Assembly: GCA_011316305.1 (NCBI GenBank)
Contig: SAUG01000068.1
Location: 124,001 to 188,000 of the forward strand
DNA: 64,000 nt
Direction: 5' to 3'
DNA from: Rusavskia elegans
Lineage: Eukaryota > Ascomycota > Lecanoromycetes > Teloschistales > Teloschistaceae
Below the pieces are notes generated by a model. The model was given only the letters and a program-made list of their open reading frames with translations. It made no database searches and was not told the origin of the DNA. A program made the position numbers and the translations under genes. How positions within the stretch are numbered: position 1 is the stretch's first letter; every line of letters begins with the position of its first letter. This document shows, one piece after another, positions 1 to 12,231 of the stretch.

Positions 1-1114
1 TATCATCGGCGCGATGGTCTCGCATGGAGCAGCAGGACGCCATCTTTTCAGTATCACCTACATGCAGTACTATTGGCTCGTGCGGGTTAGTCCAACTGCC
101 TAATGTTCTCCGTCTGGCAAGATGAGCATCTGCCACCCATTCCGTCAGGAGACGACACAGCTGGAAAAGCGACTGACGTTTCGGCAGCTTGGAACCGTTG
201 GAGGAATAATACACTATATAACTGCCGGCTTCACGAAATTCGCCATCATCTTCTTCAATGTCCGTCTCACCGGTTCAACATCCAGAATCTGGATTTGGGT
301 CCACCGCACTTGTTTCGTCGTCGTCCTCGCTTGGTTATTAACGGCGTTATTTGGGATAGCAATGTCTTGCAAGCCATATGCCGCTGTCGCAAGTTACATC
401 GCCGCTGGCAAAGCAGGCCCACATTTGAAATGCAACAGCAATAACCCAAGTATCGGCCTGGCTCTTCAGATCTTGCATGCTCTTTTGGATTGGATTCTCC
501 TCGCCGTACCCATCATCGTTCTCGTCCGACTCAAAATGGCATGGCAGAGAAAAGTCCAATGTATATTTCCCTTGGCAATTGGAACCTTGTCCGCAGTAGG
601 AGCCTCCAAACGTATCTACGACCATTACCATCCGCACCCGGACATCTCCTGTAAGACAATCCTACACTCAATTCACGTGCCGCGCGGAAAAAGGAATTCA
701 AAACACTGACTCCGCACAGATCATTTCGCATCCCAACTCCCCTGGACCATCGTCGACATCCTCTGCGCCATCTGCGTCACCTCCCTCCCCGCCATCAACA
801 ACCTGCTCATCCACCACCTACCCAGACACCTCTCCCAATACTGGTCCGGCGGCGACCCGGGCTCTTCACCAACAAGTGGCGGCAGCCTGTACCCATCTCA
901 CGGAATAGCTTCTCGTGACCTCAACAATTGCAGACAATCGAGCGGCGCGGGAGGCAGTGTTGATGAGACGAAGCAGATCATGGTGCAACGCGATATCGAC
1001 TTGGAGAGTATGCCCACGGAGGCCAGGGATGAGGATCCCGATCCTGGTTATCTGGAGCTGAACGAGTTGAACAGTCGCCACCGCCGGGGAAACAGTACTT
1101 TCGTCAATTCATGA
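1..1114 (+). CDS. Rhodopsin/SAT4-type fungal integral membrane protein, 5' partial
   Basis: This is the C-terminal 322 residues of a multi-pass membrane protein of the fungus-specific 'rhodopsin domain' (SAT4-like) family. The family is usually annotated as plasma-membrane proteins of unknown function, some near virulence or metabolite genes. Proposed exons are 2-85, 161-650 and 720-1114, with GT-AG introns of 75 and 69 nt; an acceptor at 148 instead of 160 would also keep frame. Exon 2 shows three hydrophobic segments (near IIHYITAGFTKFAIIFF, CFVVVLAWLLTALFGIAM and ILLAVPIIVLV). Exon 3 starts with the family's last helix (TIVDILCAICVTSLPAINNLL) and ends in a hydrophilic acidic tail. The start codon and first helices lie left of the window. 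The Trp/Pro pattern and helix spacing make the family call fairly safe; the substrate or ligand is unknown. Confidence 0.8.
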
Positions 1115-2809
1115 AATGTATAAGACATGGTCATGAAGGAAGCTGCCAGTGGATGGGAAGGGATGGGATGGGAATTTATGAGTTGGACGATGTACAATAC
1201 AGCAACACATGCGAGTATATACCATAAACCCATAGACGAAGACCCACGTAAGATTATATCAAATGTATCCCCTCCTTCGCCATATTATATCACCATTCCA
1301 TTCTCCGGATACTCGTCCAACGTCAAGACAACCGTACAACAACAAAAAAAAAACACAATTTTCCAATAACCTTTCTCTTTCCATCCTTAATCCAAAAATC
1401 CCCTTGACGCTCAAAAACACCTCCCATATTTCTATCAAGCACGCGAAGAAAAGGTAATGATTCTTAACATTACTCAGGCCCCTTTATCTACTGAATCTCG
1501 CGCCATGCACAGACATCCTGTTGCCAAAACAGTTAAACCTCTACTGTTACCAACATACAATAATGATTCGTGATTTCCTTATACACCCGATAAACCAACC
1601 CATACCAAACCAACATCTTCCTTTATATCCCCATTTTCCCTCTTTCTTACCGCCCTTACTACCCTTACCACCCTTACTACCCTTACTACCCTTACAACCC
1701 TTACTACCCTTACCACCCTCACCACCCTCACCACCCTTACTACCCTTACCACCCTCACCACCCTCACCACCCTCCATCCCACAACCATCATCATTCAAAT
1801 CCCGCATCCCCACTCCACTACAAATCTCCTCTCTCCTCCCCTTCCCCTACCGCGAGTAGAAAAATCACCATCACCTACAAACAACACACGAACAGAAACT
1901 TACTGTTTTTTGTATTCATATTAAGGCGGTAGATGGTATGGTACCAATATTCTATCACCATCCTTGTGCACAGCATGATTTCGATGTATCAGATGTAGCG
2001 ATTGCACTTCACCACTTCCGGGATCTGAGTAAGGTTTACGGTTGAAAGGGCTAAGGGGCTTTCTACGGTGCTATGGGTTTTCGATCGATTTGAATTTTGA
2101 TTCTCCATGGCATAGGGGTATTACTTTAGGGTGGCATTCGATTGGGGGGTTAAAGAGTTCACGTGCATAGGGGGTACAGTGCAGCCTCCCAATTCACCAT
2201 GGCCAGTCGATTCAAGGGCTCAATCAGGGCGGATACCACATCAGAAGCAATAAGTAGTGGCAGTTACCAGATCATCAAACCAGGGCAGAGAAAGAGCAGT
2301 AATCTTCCGTACCGAATAATTCGAGCGGCAAGGACATAGTATGCCAGTCCCACCAACTAGCTATAATATACCGAAAGAGGGTGTCATCCCAACCAGGGCA
2401 ATCGCCAGCCACCGTCGCGGTCGTCCAACACGGTATGAACCAAGGAAAGAAATGAGCAAACACTGATTCATGAAAAAAAAGGAGGCATTGTTCAGCTGTC
2501 ATCGACCGCTGTATCATACAGACCTTGCCTTCAGAAACAATATCAGGGGCCAATATGCTGACGGCTACAAGACCTGGCCAGGCGCTGCATTAGTCCCCGA
2601 TAACTCGAATGCGAAAGGCGCTATATTCTGGACTCCGTAGATGGCGGTACCAGAAGCTGAGGGAGGCGCAATAGCTTGTGCAACACGTTAGAATGGATTG
2701 CCAGCTTCACCAGTATTAGACCTGTCGCCTGCTGCACTAAGCACACCCGTGAGTTGTCGATATTGGCGTGACCGAGCTTCTGTAGACATCAAGGTGCCAG
2801 ACTGGCTCG
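1115..2809. other. Intergenic, no gene recognised
   Basis: No ORF here has a recognisable product. The stretch holds A/C-rich and pyrimidine-rich DNA, a 9-bp minisatellite (1645-1775) and unremarkable sequence after it. The longest minus-strand frame (2275-2553) lacks an ATG at its end and looks like chance. Confidence 0.6.
1645..1775. repeat. 9-bp CCCTTACTA/CCCTTACCA/CCCTCACCA minisatellite
   Basis: About fourteen imperfect head-to-tail copies of a nonamer (CCCTTACTA, CCCTTACCA, CCCTCACCA variants) can be read directly. The strand bias is strong (pyrimidine-rich top strand). It is not the fungal telomere hexamer TTAGGG/CCCTAA, although a CCCTTA core recurs. Confidence 0.85.
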
Positions 2810-4945
2810 TTAGCGCTCCTCGGACGGAACGCTGGGCGGAGCACTCTCACTGCGACGTCTGCGACCACAGAAAGGAAGCCTCAAGCAGGCGCCAAGGAGG
2901 CAAACGTCCGGGTACTCAGACAAGCTAGGATAGGACGAGACCTGTCGAGGAGACTGTGGAGGAGATCCGTCCATCAAAGCTCTCCCTTCTCCAATCCTTT
3001 GGTCTCTTCCTCCATCGAAACTTTGCTCGTTCCACACAATAGGGGGGGTGGGCTGTGTACGGCCTACAGCTCTTTGCGCCTCCATCCGGTCATCTGCTGT
3101 TGATCGCGTCGCCGGACCTCCACTTAGATCATCGTTCACCAAGTTCGCCGTGGAGCTGCTGGTCAAGGTGTCCCTCTCATTCTCCCTCCGTTTGTCTGCT
3201 GTATTTTGATGCGCTGGCTTTGACCTGCCCACCACGAGCTTCTTGCCTGTCCAAGCCCCAGCATTCGATGTTAGGAGACTTGGGGGACGAGACTGCCCTT
3301 CCTCCGGAGGCAAGGTAGGTTCAAGGGTGGCGGAGGTGATCGGTAACTTTCTACCATACACCCCAGCTTGGAGGGACGGCTCGATCGATGAAGCTGGAGA
3401 TAGTCGTTCCATCGGAGGTAAGGTAGGCTCAGCGGTGTCGGAGGTGATTGGCAATTTTCTACCATACACCCCAGCATGGAGCGATGGGTCAATCGATGAA
3501 ACTTCGGAAAGGGCCTCGGACCTGCTTTGGGGTTGGCCCGAACCGCCATCCAGACGAGATTGTCCTTGCTCTGGAGGTAAGGTAGGTTCAGCGGTGGCGG
3601 AGGTGATCGGTAACTTTCTACAATACACTCCGGCTTGGAGGGACGGGTCAATCGACGAGACTTTAGACAGAGCCTCTTCTCCATCATCGCCATTTGCATC
3701 GCTGATGTTCATGAGTTGCCCAACATCGTGGTAACGGCTTTCATGCCTATAGAAAGGAGGTGTCAACGCAACAACATCACAGGTGCTGATATCAGTGTCC
3801 ATTGCTTCATTGAGCTCTTCTGCCATCTCATCTGTACAGCCTACTGCGACATTTGTGGCGATGGAGGAGACCGACGAGCTGCGTAGTTTCATCGAAGCCG
3901 ATGATCGATTCCCTTCTGCCTCTGAATCCTGGGAGCAGCTAGGTAGTGTCCGCTCCAGCCTCATCGAACCAGTAATCACACCTGCTATGACCTTCTTCGA
4001 ATGTCGCCAATCGGGATGATCTTTACTCCACGGGGAGACGTCTCGTGATTCAATCTTAGAGGGTTCCGTCAGCTCATTAGGCTCGGGCATATGTCCTCTT
4101 ACTTTGGGGATGTCGAGCGCTGGATGCATATCTTGGTCAAATTCCGAATCAGCTCCAGGAAGCTTGTTCGCTTGGCGAAGTGATGGGCTCGGACTTGGGC
4201 AGGAACTTCTTGTGAACGAAAACTCGTGTTCTGCTTCGTATGAGAATTTTCGACCAGAGGGGCCAGCGCCTGCGTCGTTTGGGGAGCTCAATCCGACCTC
4301 GTCATGAGAGTTGGCTCTTCCCGATAAGCTCCAGGTCTCTTGATCGAGAGAAGCGTGCTCATCTTCAATGTGGTCAAGAGAACCGCGCTCATCTTCCATC
4401 TGGTCAAGAGCTTTGTGCGCATCGTCAATCCGTCCGAGAAATCTTTGCAATGACGAGTCGCCGGAGGAAGACTCCGAGCAGGGATCGATCAAATGGTGCG
4501 CGGAACGCCGTCCTGATTTCACTCGACTGGGGCCTGGTCGGCCTGGGGATTCCTCTTCAGAGGACTCGTCTTCTGGGGGCTCATCTTCTGGGGGCTCGTC
4601 TCCTGGGGGCTCGTCTCCATCAGAGCGTTCTGGTCTCTTTCCTTCCCTTATAGCCTCCCGTACTGCGAGTCTTGCCGCTCGTACGGATTCCGAGCAGAGG
4701 GACGAGGATTGTGACCGCGAGGAAGCTTTGTCCATTACATCAATCACCATGCGATCTAATTCTGTAGGTGGTGGAGATTGACCATGGCCGTGAATGGTAG
4801 ATCTCCCCCGGATATCGGCAGGAGACGCTGATTGCATGTCTGGTCGTTCGTCCTGAACACCTTCTGCAGATGACTTACGCCTCTTGTGGTCTGGCGAGAG
4901 AGGTCTTGAGACAAGACGTTTCTTGTCTGGAGATCGTGAAGACAT
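2810..4945 (-). CDS. Disordered protein with repeated AGVYxRKLPITS units (711 aa)
   Basis: One uninterrupted 711-codon frame opens with ATG at 4945. I do not recognise the family. The N-terminus carries basic nuclear-signal-like clusters (KKRLVSRP, DHKRRKSS). A Pro/Glu/Asp run (DEPPGDEPPEDEPPEDE) follows near residues 110-130. The C-terminal half holds three near-identical units of about 30 residues, each with SSI[DE]PSL.AGVY.RKLPITS.T.EPTLPP, and a diverged fourth (AGAWTGKKLVV). The underlying DNA copies lie near 3312-3395, 3423-3502 and 3582-3661. The protein is rich in Ser, Pro, Glu and Arg and shows no folded domain or membrane segment by eye. A nuclear scaffold or regulatory protein would fit but is inference. 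The length, ATG and internal repeats at protein level argue for a real gene rather than a chance frame. Confidence 0.7.
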   Translation of the reverse strand: MSSRSPDKKRLVSRPLSPDHKRRKSSAEGVQDERPDMQSASPADIRGRSTIHGHGQSPPPTELDRMVIDVMDKASSRSQSSSLCSESVRAARLAVREAIREGKRPERSDGDEPPGDEPPEDEPPEDESSEEESPGRPGPSRVKSGRRSAHHLIDPCSESSSGDSSLQRFLGRIDDAHKALDQMEDERGSLDHIEDEHASLDQETWSLSGRANSHDEVGLSSPNDAGAGPSGRKFSYEAEHEFSFTRSSCPSPSPSLRQANKLPGADSEFDQDMHPALDIPKVRGHMPEPNELTEPSKIESRDVSPWSKDHPDWRHSKKVIAGVITGSMRLERTLPSCSQDSEAEGNRSSASMKLRSSSVSSIATNVAVGCTDEMAEELNEAMDTDISTCDVVALTPPFYRHESRYHDVGQLMNISDANGDDGEEALSKVSSIDPSLQAGVYCRKLPITSATAEPTLPPEQGQSRLDGGSGQPQSRSEALSEVSSIDPSLHAGVYGRKLPITSDTAEPTLPPMERLSPASSIEPSLQAGVYGRKLPITSATLEPTLPPEEGQSRPPSLLTSNAGAWTGKKLVVGRSKPAHQNTADKRRENERDTLTSSSTANLVNDDLSGGPATRSTADDRMEAQRAVGRTQPTPPIVWNEQSFDGGRDQRIGEGRALMDGSPPQSPRQVSSYPSLSEYPDVCLLGACLRLPFCGRRRRSESAPPSVPSEER

Positions 4946-5211
4946 TGGAGCTTGTGACAGCCTCTTAGGCTTAACACCTTAAGAGATCCAACTTCAGAGG
5001 ATATTTGATGCTTTGTATGGGAATACTAGTAGATGATAGACCAAAGCAATGAATGCTACTGTGTTTGCTTGAGATGGAAAGAGAAGATGGTCTGAACTGT
5101 CAGAAACATTACTTTATGACTCCATGTCGACAAGGCAGGTACGAGTGACCTACCATTTTGACATTGTTCTGGTTATTTCGGGCAAGTACAAGGGAGGGAC
5201 CCAGATCATCA

Positions 5212-6642
5212 TTACAGCCCATGCTCCCTCATCTCAAGCTTTGCATTCATTCCAACGATACACCTGACAAGATCCCAGTTCCCCTTATGACCTACCCAGT
5301 CACAAACTACGATTCCTGTGCTGCCATCGCCGGCTGCCTCGGCCTGGTCTCCAGACTCATTGTGTTTCCTACAGAGGAAGTCGACAATGGCAGGATTGAG
5401 TTTGGCTGCAATCTTCTCTGGCCAGCACCCGACTTTCCAAAAATTGCTAGCAGTAAGAAAGTTGATGAAGAATGGCTGCTTGGGTGGAGGAGCAGCAAGC
5501 TGATCCTGAGCAGGCAGAGTACAGACACACTTCGCTGCTCGCTCGAGGTGTTCCTGGGAGTATTGGATCTTCTTCTCGATATTGACCGTCTCCAAGACCT
5601 CATAAAAGTCCTGGACGCAAACGTCACCGCTAGGACAAGTCGCATTTGGGGTATTGTCAGCCCAGTTCTCGGCATCAATTCCCCAACCAGCGCCGCCCCA
5701 CTCCTGCCTCAAAGCATCTTCAAGTCCAAAGCGTCGAACGAGCACAATCTTTCCTCTGGCCTCGCCGAGATAAGGGATCCGGGGTGCCGTGAACCAGCGA
5801 TTGGAATCACCAGCATAATGGTCTTTCAAGATTCGACTGAGCTGGGCATCCGTTGCATTGCCAGTTCCTTCACGCTTGAGGGACATGATGACGGTTTCAC
5901 TTGGATTCCGGTCCAGAAACGCATACACCTCCTGCAAAAGATCACGGAGATACTTGTTGCCTGTCAAAGAAATGGGGAAAACGCCATGAACCAAGATCAG
6001 TCGGTCGTTGGCTGGGTCTAGAGGAGCCTCGGGTTGGACTCGAATATCAAAGAAGCGGACGCCGTTATCAAGCTGCTCTGGAGGCGAGGTAGCTTGGCAG
6101 CGTACAGAAGGTAAAGCCCGATGGCAAGTGGGGGAGTTGTGGGTCCCTGGTATGGACAGGGCCGACAGTGGGGTGTCATCCTTGAAAGAGCGCATCCAAG
6201 ATGAGAGGTTGGCTGACGAGTAAAGAGTGATATAGCAGTGTTCGGCTAAGTGCACAGCGGTATAATTGAAACGGGGGTTGTCAGCCAGTGGCTTCAGCGT
6301 TGTCGAATTCGAGGTTGGTGTCGGTGTTTCTAGTCGATGCTGTTCACCCTCGGTTTCGAAGACAAGATGAAGAGTCTCATTCGCACTCTGTGGCCTTATC
6401 TCAGTCGTCAGGGACTTGAAAGGATCGATACGGATGGAGACATCCTCGTGGACGAAGCTTGTGGTTGGCTCAACGACTTGAGGTGCGGCGGGCGACGTTG
6501 CATTTCGAAACAACGAGGTGACGTTTTGAGTGATATTGGTAAAACCTCCTTGGCTGAGACTCGGTGCTATGCCATGATATTCACATCGTTTCACTTCGAT
6601 TGGCCTGGACGTTAGGTTTCGAATAACGAGAGGAGACAACAT
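5212..6642 (-). CDS. PLC-like phosphodiesterase (PI-PLC X-type fold)
   Basis: A single-exon protein of 476 residues in the PLC-like phosphodiesterase superfamily, close to bacterial-type phosphatidylinositol phospholipase C. The N-terminal 150 residues form a separate beta-rich-looking segment (VIRNLTSRPIEVKRCEY). The X-type catalytic region follows: LSIPGTHNS with the first catalytic-type His near residue 168, then DNGVRFFDIRV near 195-205 and ILVHGVF with the second His near 219. Later conserved blocks include SETVIMSLKREGTG and GKIVLVRRF. ATG at 6642 is the first true Met; four codons upstream in the same frame begin with TTG. No clear signal peptide or GPI site is visible, so a cytosolic or peripheral membrane location is inferred. 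Substrate is unknown; phosphoinositide or glycerophospholipid cleavage is the family expectation. Confidence 0.85.
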   Translation of the reverse strand: MLSPLVIRNLTSRPIEVKRCEYHGIAPSLSQGGFTNITQNVTSLFRNATSPAAPQVVEPTTSFVHEDVSIRIDPFKSLTTEIRPQSANETLHLVFETEGEQHRLETPTPTSNSTTLKPLADNPRFNYTAVHLAEHCYITLYSSANLSSWMRSFKDDTPLSALSIPGTHNSPTCHRALPSVRCQATSPPEQLDNGVRFFDIRVQPEAPLDPANDRLILVHGVFPISLTGNKYLRDLLQEVYAFLDRNPSETVIMSLKREGTGNATDAQLSRILKDHYAGDSNRWFTAPRIPYLGEARGKIVLVRRFGLEDALRQEWGGAGWGIDAENWADNTPNATCPSGDVCVQDFYEVLETVNIEKKIQYSQEHLERAAKCVCTLPAQDQLAAPPPKQPFFINFLTASNFWKVGCWPEKIAAKLNPAIVDFLCRKHNESGDQAEAAGDGSTGIVVCDWVGHKGNWDLVRCIVGMNAKLEMREHGL

Positions 6643-7606
6643 TATGCAAAGCAAGGCCCTAGGATGGGTATCTTAGGTCAAGTTTTCCTCGTCTGAACGA
6701 GTAGAGAGGTAGAACCCTACGATAGATCGTAGAAAGCAAGTGAACTCGTCAGAACAAGCAAAGAGGCCACTACTCTGTCAAATAGAGCGTTTTGATAGAA
6801 CTCAGCAGCTGTACAATGTTATCTGAGACAATCGTTAGAACGAGATGCCTTATCGAGGTAGCGGCCGTCATGTGCTTCTCAATTAATTCTTGTTCTGACG
6901 AGCGGGACAGCATATTGATTTCGGTTTGTCGTCTCACCTAGCACGGTTTAGAGGTGCTAACAAGTCTGTTACTGTAAACCTAAGGGTGAGGGTGTAAACA
7001 AACGTCTGTAATCTTTCAGTTAGCGTCGTTTTAGGGCCGTACCCCCCTTTAGCTGCATACTAAGGTATACCCCTGCGGCCCACCTACACCACGATATCTG
7101 CGAGTGGTATAAATCGCCTAAATCGCTCGAATCCGACCTCGGATTTATTACGGTGTTAAGGAGGTTGGCGCAGTACGATACCGAGCTAACGTCTTAGCGG
7201 TCTTGGCAGTCCTATCACGTCTTTAACGTAACGACTAACGAGCCTATTACGTTTTCTTCGTAGTTACATACTAGTACTAGTACTATATTGATACTAGAAC
7301 TACTCTATTATAGTTTTTATCTTATTTCGTTACTAATCCATTACCGAAACTGGCCTTTATCACTCTTGTTCCTGTTAAACTACTATTACGCAATCTATCA
7401 CGGTATACACACGCGAAAGTGGAACCACTGCGATTCAGCTAGGCAGTGATCAGACGACCAAACGCTAGCCGGCTTTGTAGGCAGATCGTCCCGTCGATCG
7501 CACTTGTCGTTGCTGGTGTCGAGGGTTTTACTTTCGTCAACTTCGCAAACCCTTTGACCCGCGCAATCTTACACTTGCAAAGCTGTCTTAGCTCCTACAG
7601 AACAGT
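6643..7606. other. Intergenic with TpA-rich, RIP-like segment
   Basis: From about 6900 to 7430 the sequence becomes rich in TA steps and runs such as TACTAGTACTAGTACTA, with few CA or TG steps in its middle. This is the usual look of repeat-induced point mutation in a short repeat remnant. No coding remnant can be read. The final 150 bp are ordinary promoter-like sequence ahead of the tRNA methyltransferase gene. Confidence 0.5.
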
Positions 7607-8564
<958 letters not shown>

Positions 8565-10217
8565 TGTGTAGTGGCTGTAATAAAGTGGGAACCGACTGTT
8601 GAGATCAACAACTTTTGAATGAATTCACAACCACTTTGCCTCTCAACACTGTTTCACCTTGTGCATCGCTATCGCTTCCGAGTTTTTCTGCCCTGCCCAT
8701 CACTCAGTATATTAGCGCTTCTGCGTAAAGTTTCTGTTGCACTTAACCGTGCACCCACATCACACTTGTGACATTCGCTCCATCAGCAGTTTGGTACTGT
8801 AAATATTCCAGAAAATCTTGGTAACGCGAAGGATCGACGAAAGAAAGCAATGCCTGGCCTGGTCCCTGTGTATCCTTTGGCATGAAATCAATGTTGCGGC
8901 AAAACCATATCACATACTGATGATCAACATAGAAAAGCGTCAACATATCTGCTCAACCCAGGCTATCGGATCGTAAAAGCACTCTGGTGTCCAGAAGTAT
9001 CAGAGGATCGTGGGATCGCTCTACTGGGAAGAGCCACTGACTTGCCGCTGCCAATCCAATGCTCCAGCGAATTCTGAGATATCTGTATAGCTCAGCTGAG
9101 ACCTGGATCTTGGGGGCGTGCGGCCTTTCGGGAAGACCCATCGTGGGCAATCTGCCGGAACCGATCAGCCCTTGCGGATCTTGTCTGGATTTCCTTCCAC
9201 CATTCTTGAAGCTCCTGCATGCAGGCAAGACGAGCACGATCACAGATTACGACTCGCCAAGTACTTCTCTTGGCTTTTCCAAGAAATCTACAGAGTAATT
9301 TCAGAGCCGGTGCCCCAGAACAACAAGATCAGAAGGGTACGCAATCACCTGGAAATACCTCGCCAAAGTCGAAACCAATATATGTATAGTAGTGTTTGTA
9401 TGAGATCTCCACTTAGGTCATTGATAAGCGAAGAGATCAGTCGAACCCTCTAAACTTGGACTCGAACAGTAATTCAGTTTGTTCAAAGTCATAAGAATTG
9501 GGAACACCGAGGGCAGACTGTGTCGTCCACTCTACTTCTTCGCTGAGAATCTCTTGTCATTTGCAAGCTTCTCCTGGCTACCACAAACTGTTTGAGTCAG
9601 ATTACTTGAAGTGTAGAGTAAGAGAACGATCTCCGTGAGTCACATTCTCATTCTTCGGGTCGCTGGACTGCATCTTGGAAACGTCTTGACAACAGCTGAC
9701 ATAAAAAAGACAAGCAAACCCGATTGTCTCGGCGATCGAATCTCATCACCGGGTTTACGGGTCATTGCGAGTCAAGACGGAAAGCCGCCGTTGGAGACGC
9801 CCCAAACAAGCGCGGACCGGTCTAGTGTGCACTCTGCAGCAACAGCGCTTCGAGAACATTTGATCTTTTCTCTGACCACATCAGTACCACTCTCGGCCCT
9901 TCTCACATCCTACTTACTTTATTTTACCAAGGCAGTTCTTCTCACGCATCCAGACCTATTCACACCCTGCATCTCCACGGCTTCACCAGGTGAAGCACAA
10001 TACAACTACCGAGGGTCCGGAGACTACTCCGCAGCGTTTACTTTGGTTGCCAAACGAACAAAGGCTTTCTCAGAGTCTGGTCATCTGACTCGGTTGATTC
10101 ATCTCCGGAGACTCGATGATGTGGATGTCATCAGTACGTTGTGGTCCACATCTCTGAAACCCTCTCGAGCTATTGCTCCGTTCTCTCGAAGGGGCTCTCC
10201 TCTTCTCGCTACGAGCT
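8565..10217. other. Intergenic, with possible decayed minus-strand coding traces
   Basis: No intact gene is recognised. On the minus strand two frames that are in phase with one another (8743-8946 and 8953-9243) are separated by a single TGA, and a further open frame lies upstream (about 9100-9330). The rest, up to the Caf40 start, is ordinary upstream sequence, with a CT-rich stretch near 9880-9960. Confidence 0.4.
8743..9330 (-). pseudogene. Possible gene remnant, family unrecognised
   Basis: The minus strand reads protein-like segments such as ARLACMQELQEWWKEIQ, AELYRYLRIRWSIG and ALLSFVDPSRYQDFLEYLQ. They occur in two frames, broken by a TGA at 8950-8952 and by frame changes that I could not bridge with convincing introns. 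The last segment ends in a clean TAA at 8743-8745. I do not recognise the family. It may be a decayed gene, an intron-bearing gene that I failed to assemble, or chance. Confidence 0.2.
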
Positions 10218-11489
10218 ATGCTCCCATCTCAGCACGTCTTCTCCCACCAGCATCAGTACCCACAAGCCGAACCATCATGGCTCCATCAGCAGCCGACTTT
10301 TCATCAGCCACAGCATGCAAATCCAGCCGCTCATCACCATGCTCAAGCACAAGCGCAGGCTGCAGCCGTCGCCCAGGCACAGCATTACAACCGCATCGCT
10401 GCCAACAACAACAATGCCCACTCCGTGAACGCAGATCACAACATGGGCCCCAACGCTATTGACAGCAATTGGATCGAAGAGAACCGGAGGGTTCTCGGCT
10501 GGGTTGCCGAGCTCATGAGTGGGAGTTCGAGAGAGACTGCTCTGATGGAATTGAGCAAGAAGAGGGAACAGGTGCCGGAATTGGCCTTGATCATTTGGCA
10601 TTCCTTCGGTTTGACGCCTAATGCGGAACAACACTCAACAAATGACGTACTGACGAGACCCCAGGTGTCATGACCTCGTTGCTGCAGGAGATCATCTCCG
10701 TCTACCCACTTCTGAACCCATCGCAGCTGACGGCGGCTGCATCGAACCGTGTCTGCAATGCACTTGCCTTACTACAGTGTGTCGCATCCCACAATGAAAC
10801 GAGAGGGCTTTTCCTGGCTGGTATAGTCAGCCTGCCCAATATCTCAAAGCTTGCTGACTCTTCGATCAGCACACATACCATTGTTTCTCTATCCTTTTCT
10901 CAACACCACCTCGAAATCTCGTCCGTTCGAATACCTACGATTGACATCTCTCGGGGTTATTGGGGCTCTCGTCAAGAATGATTCGTCAGAGGTGATCAAC
11001 TTCTTGTTAACAACCGAGATTATACCTTTGTGTCTACGCATCATGGAAACCGGCTCGGAGCTGAGCAAGACAGTTGCCATCTTTATTGTGCAGAAGATAC
11101 TTCTAGATGATACAGGCTTAGGCTATATCTGTCACACCTACGAAAGGTTCTATGCCGTAGGAACCGTGCTAAGCAATATGGTGACCCAACTGGTAGAACA
11201 ACAAACCGTTCGTCTTTTGAAGCATGTTGTTCGTTGTTTTCTACGGTGAGTGTCTCTCCGCTCCATCCTCATCCCGCAAGACGGATGCTCTGATGCTGAC
11301 TGGCTCTGCAGATTGAGCGACAACGCACGCGCCCGCGAGGCTCTTCGCCAATGTCTCCCCGAACCTTTACGGGATGCGACGTTCTCGTCAGTCTTACGAG
11401 ACGACGCCGCGACGAAGCGTTGTCTGGCTCAATTGCTCATCAACCTCTCGGACAATGTTGTCGATGCATCGAACAACCAAGGATTATAA
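10218..11489 (+). CDS. CAF40: CCR4-NOT subunit Caf40/Rcd1 (CNOT9)
   Basis: This armadillo-repeat subunit of the CCR4-NOT deadenylase complex binds peptide motifs of RNA regulators and links them to mRNA decay. Exons 10218-10608, 10665-10820, 10870-11245 and 11312-11489 (introns 56, 49 and 66 nt) give 366 residues. The N-terminal 90 residues are a Gln/His/Ala-rich disordered tail ([14 protein letters not shown]). The conserved core follows: [93 protein letters not shown] and [15 protein letters not shown]. Every intron falls inside a block whose restored protein matches the family. ATG at 10218 is the first in-frame Met; the frame extends upstream only through a TTG. Cytoplasmic and nuclear action is known for the family. 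Confidence 0.95.
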
Positions 11490-12231
11490 CCAACACTTCG
11501 GAATTCCACCTCATATTGACGATAACTTACGAATGATTGGACATATACCCACGCGATGATATTTGGATTGTAGGATACGTGCGCATTAGAGGGGGCCTGT
11601 CGTTGGTCGTTTTAACTGGCATCACGTCGTCACAGCATTGACCTAGCAGTATTAGCGCAGCGGTTCCCACGTTATTGGCTTTGAAAAGCAGTCCGGGAAG
11701 AGGGGGAAAATTTGTCATTGGCGCTTTGGAGTTTATGGAGGCAAGGCATTGGACATCCATGCCGTTGGCCCCTTTAAGGCATCTGTTGTTTCCAGGTATA
11801 CCCTTCAGGCACTGCACATATGTAACGCTACGCACATTGTTTTTATGATATATTTTTATTTAAGTAGTATCCCAAAGTATTCCTATTGTCTGGACACCAG
11901 AACGTTAATGTCCTTTGCCCTCACATCCTCACCGCTCACAATAGACAAGAAAGACAAGAGGTTTATTTTGATAGGGCTGAGACTTCTCGAACTGGTCTAG
12001 ATCAGCCGCCTAAGAAACGACGCGCTTTAACCTCCGATCTTCCAATGATGAAAATCCACTGCACGTCACACCTCATATCCAACTCACCCGACATCACCAT
12101 TTACAACATCCACGTTTGCTTACTCGAGCTTATTGCTCATTTGACACGACCTTGTCGATCCTTTACACCCCCTCTCCGGCGTGTTAGTGCGAAATTCAGG
12201 CAACATTAGCACGATTACGATCGCTATCACC
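11490..12231. other. Intergenic, nothing recognised
   Basis: Short frames on both strands have no recognisable product. The sequence holds the 3' flank of CAF40 and the 5' flank of the PHD gene. Neither a repeat nor RNA gene is apparent. Confidence 0.6.

Noticed and set aside
1521..1859. ORFs of 70-112 codons on both strands across the minisatellite
   Set aside because: Pure translations of the 9-bp repeat (LPPLLPL, VRVVRVV, KGSKGGEG).
5158..6021. 287-codon plus-strand frame opposite the PLC-like gene
   Set aside because: Antisense shadow; the minus strand carries the conserved catalytic motifs.
9150..9250. Plus-strand ISPCGSCLDFL resembling a cytidine deaminase PCxxC motif
   Set aside because: No HAE/CAE partner motif, very short frame, and the opposite strand reads at least as protein-like.
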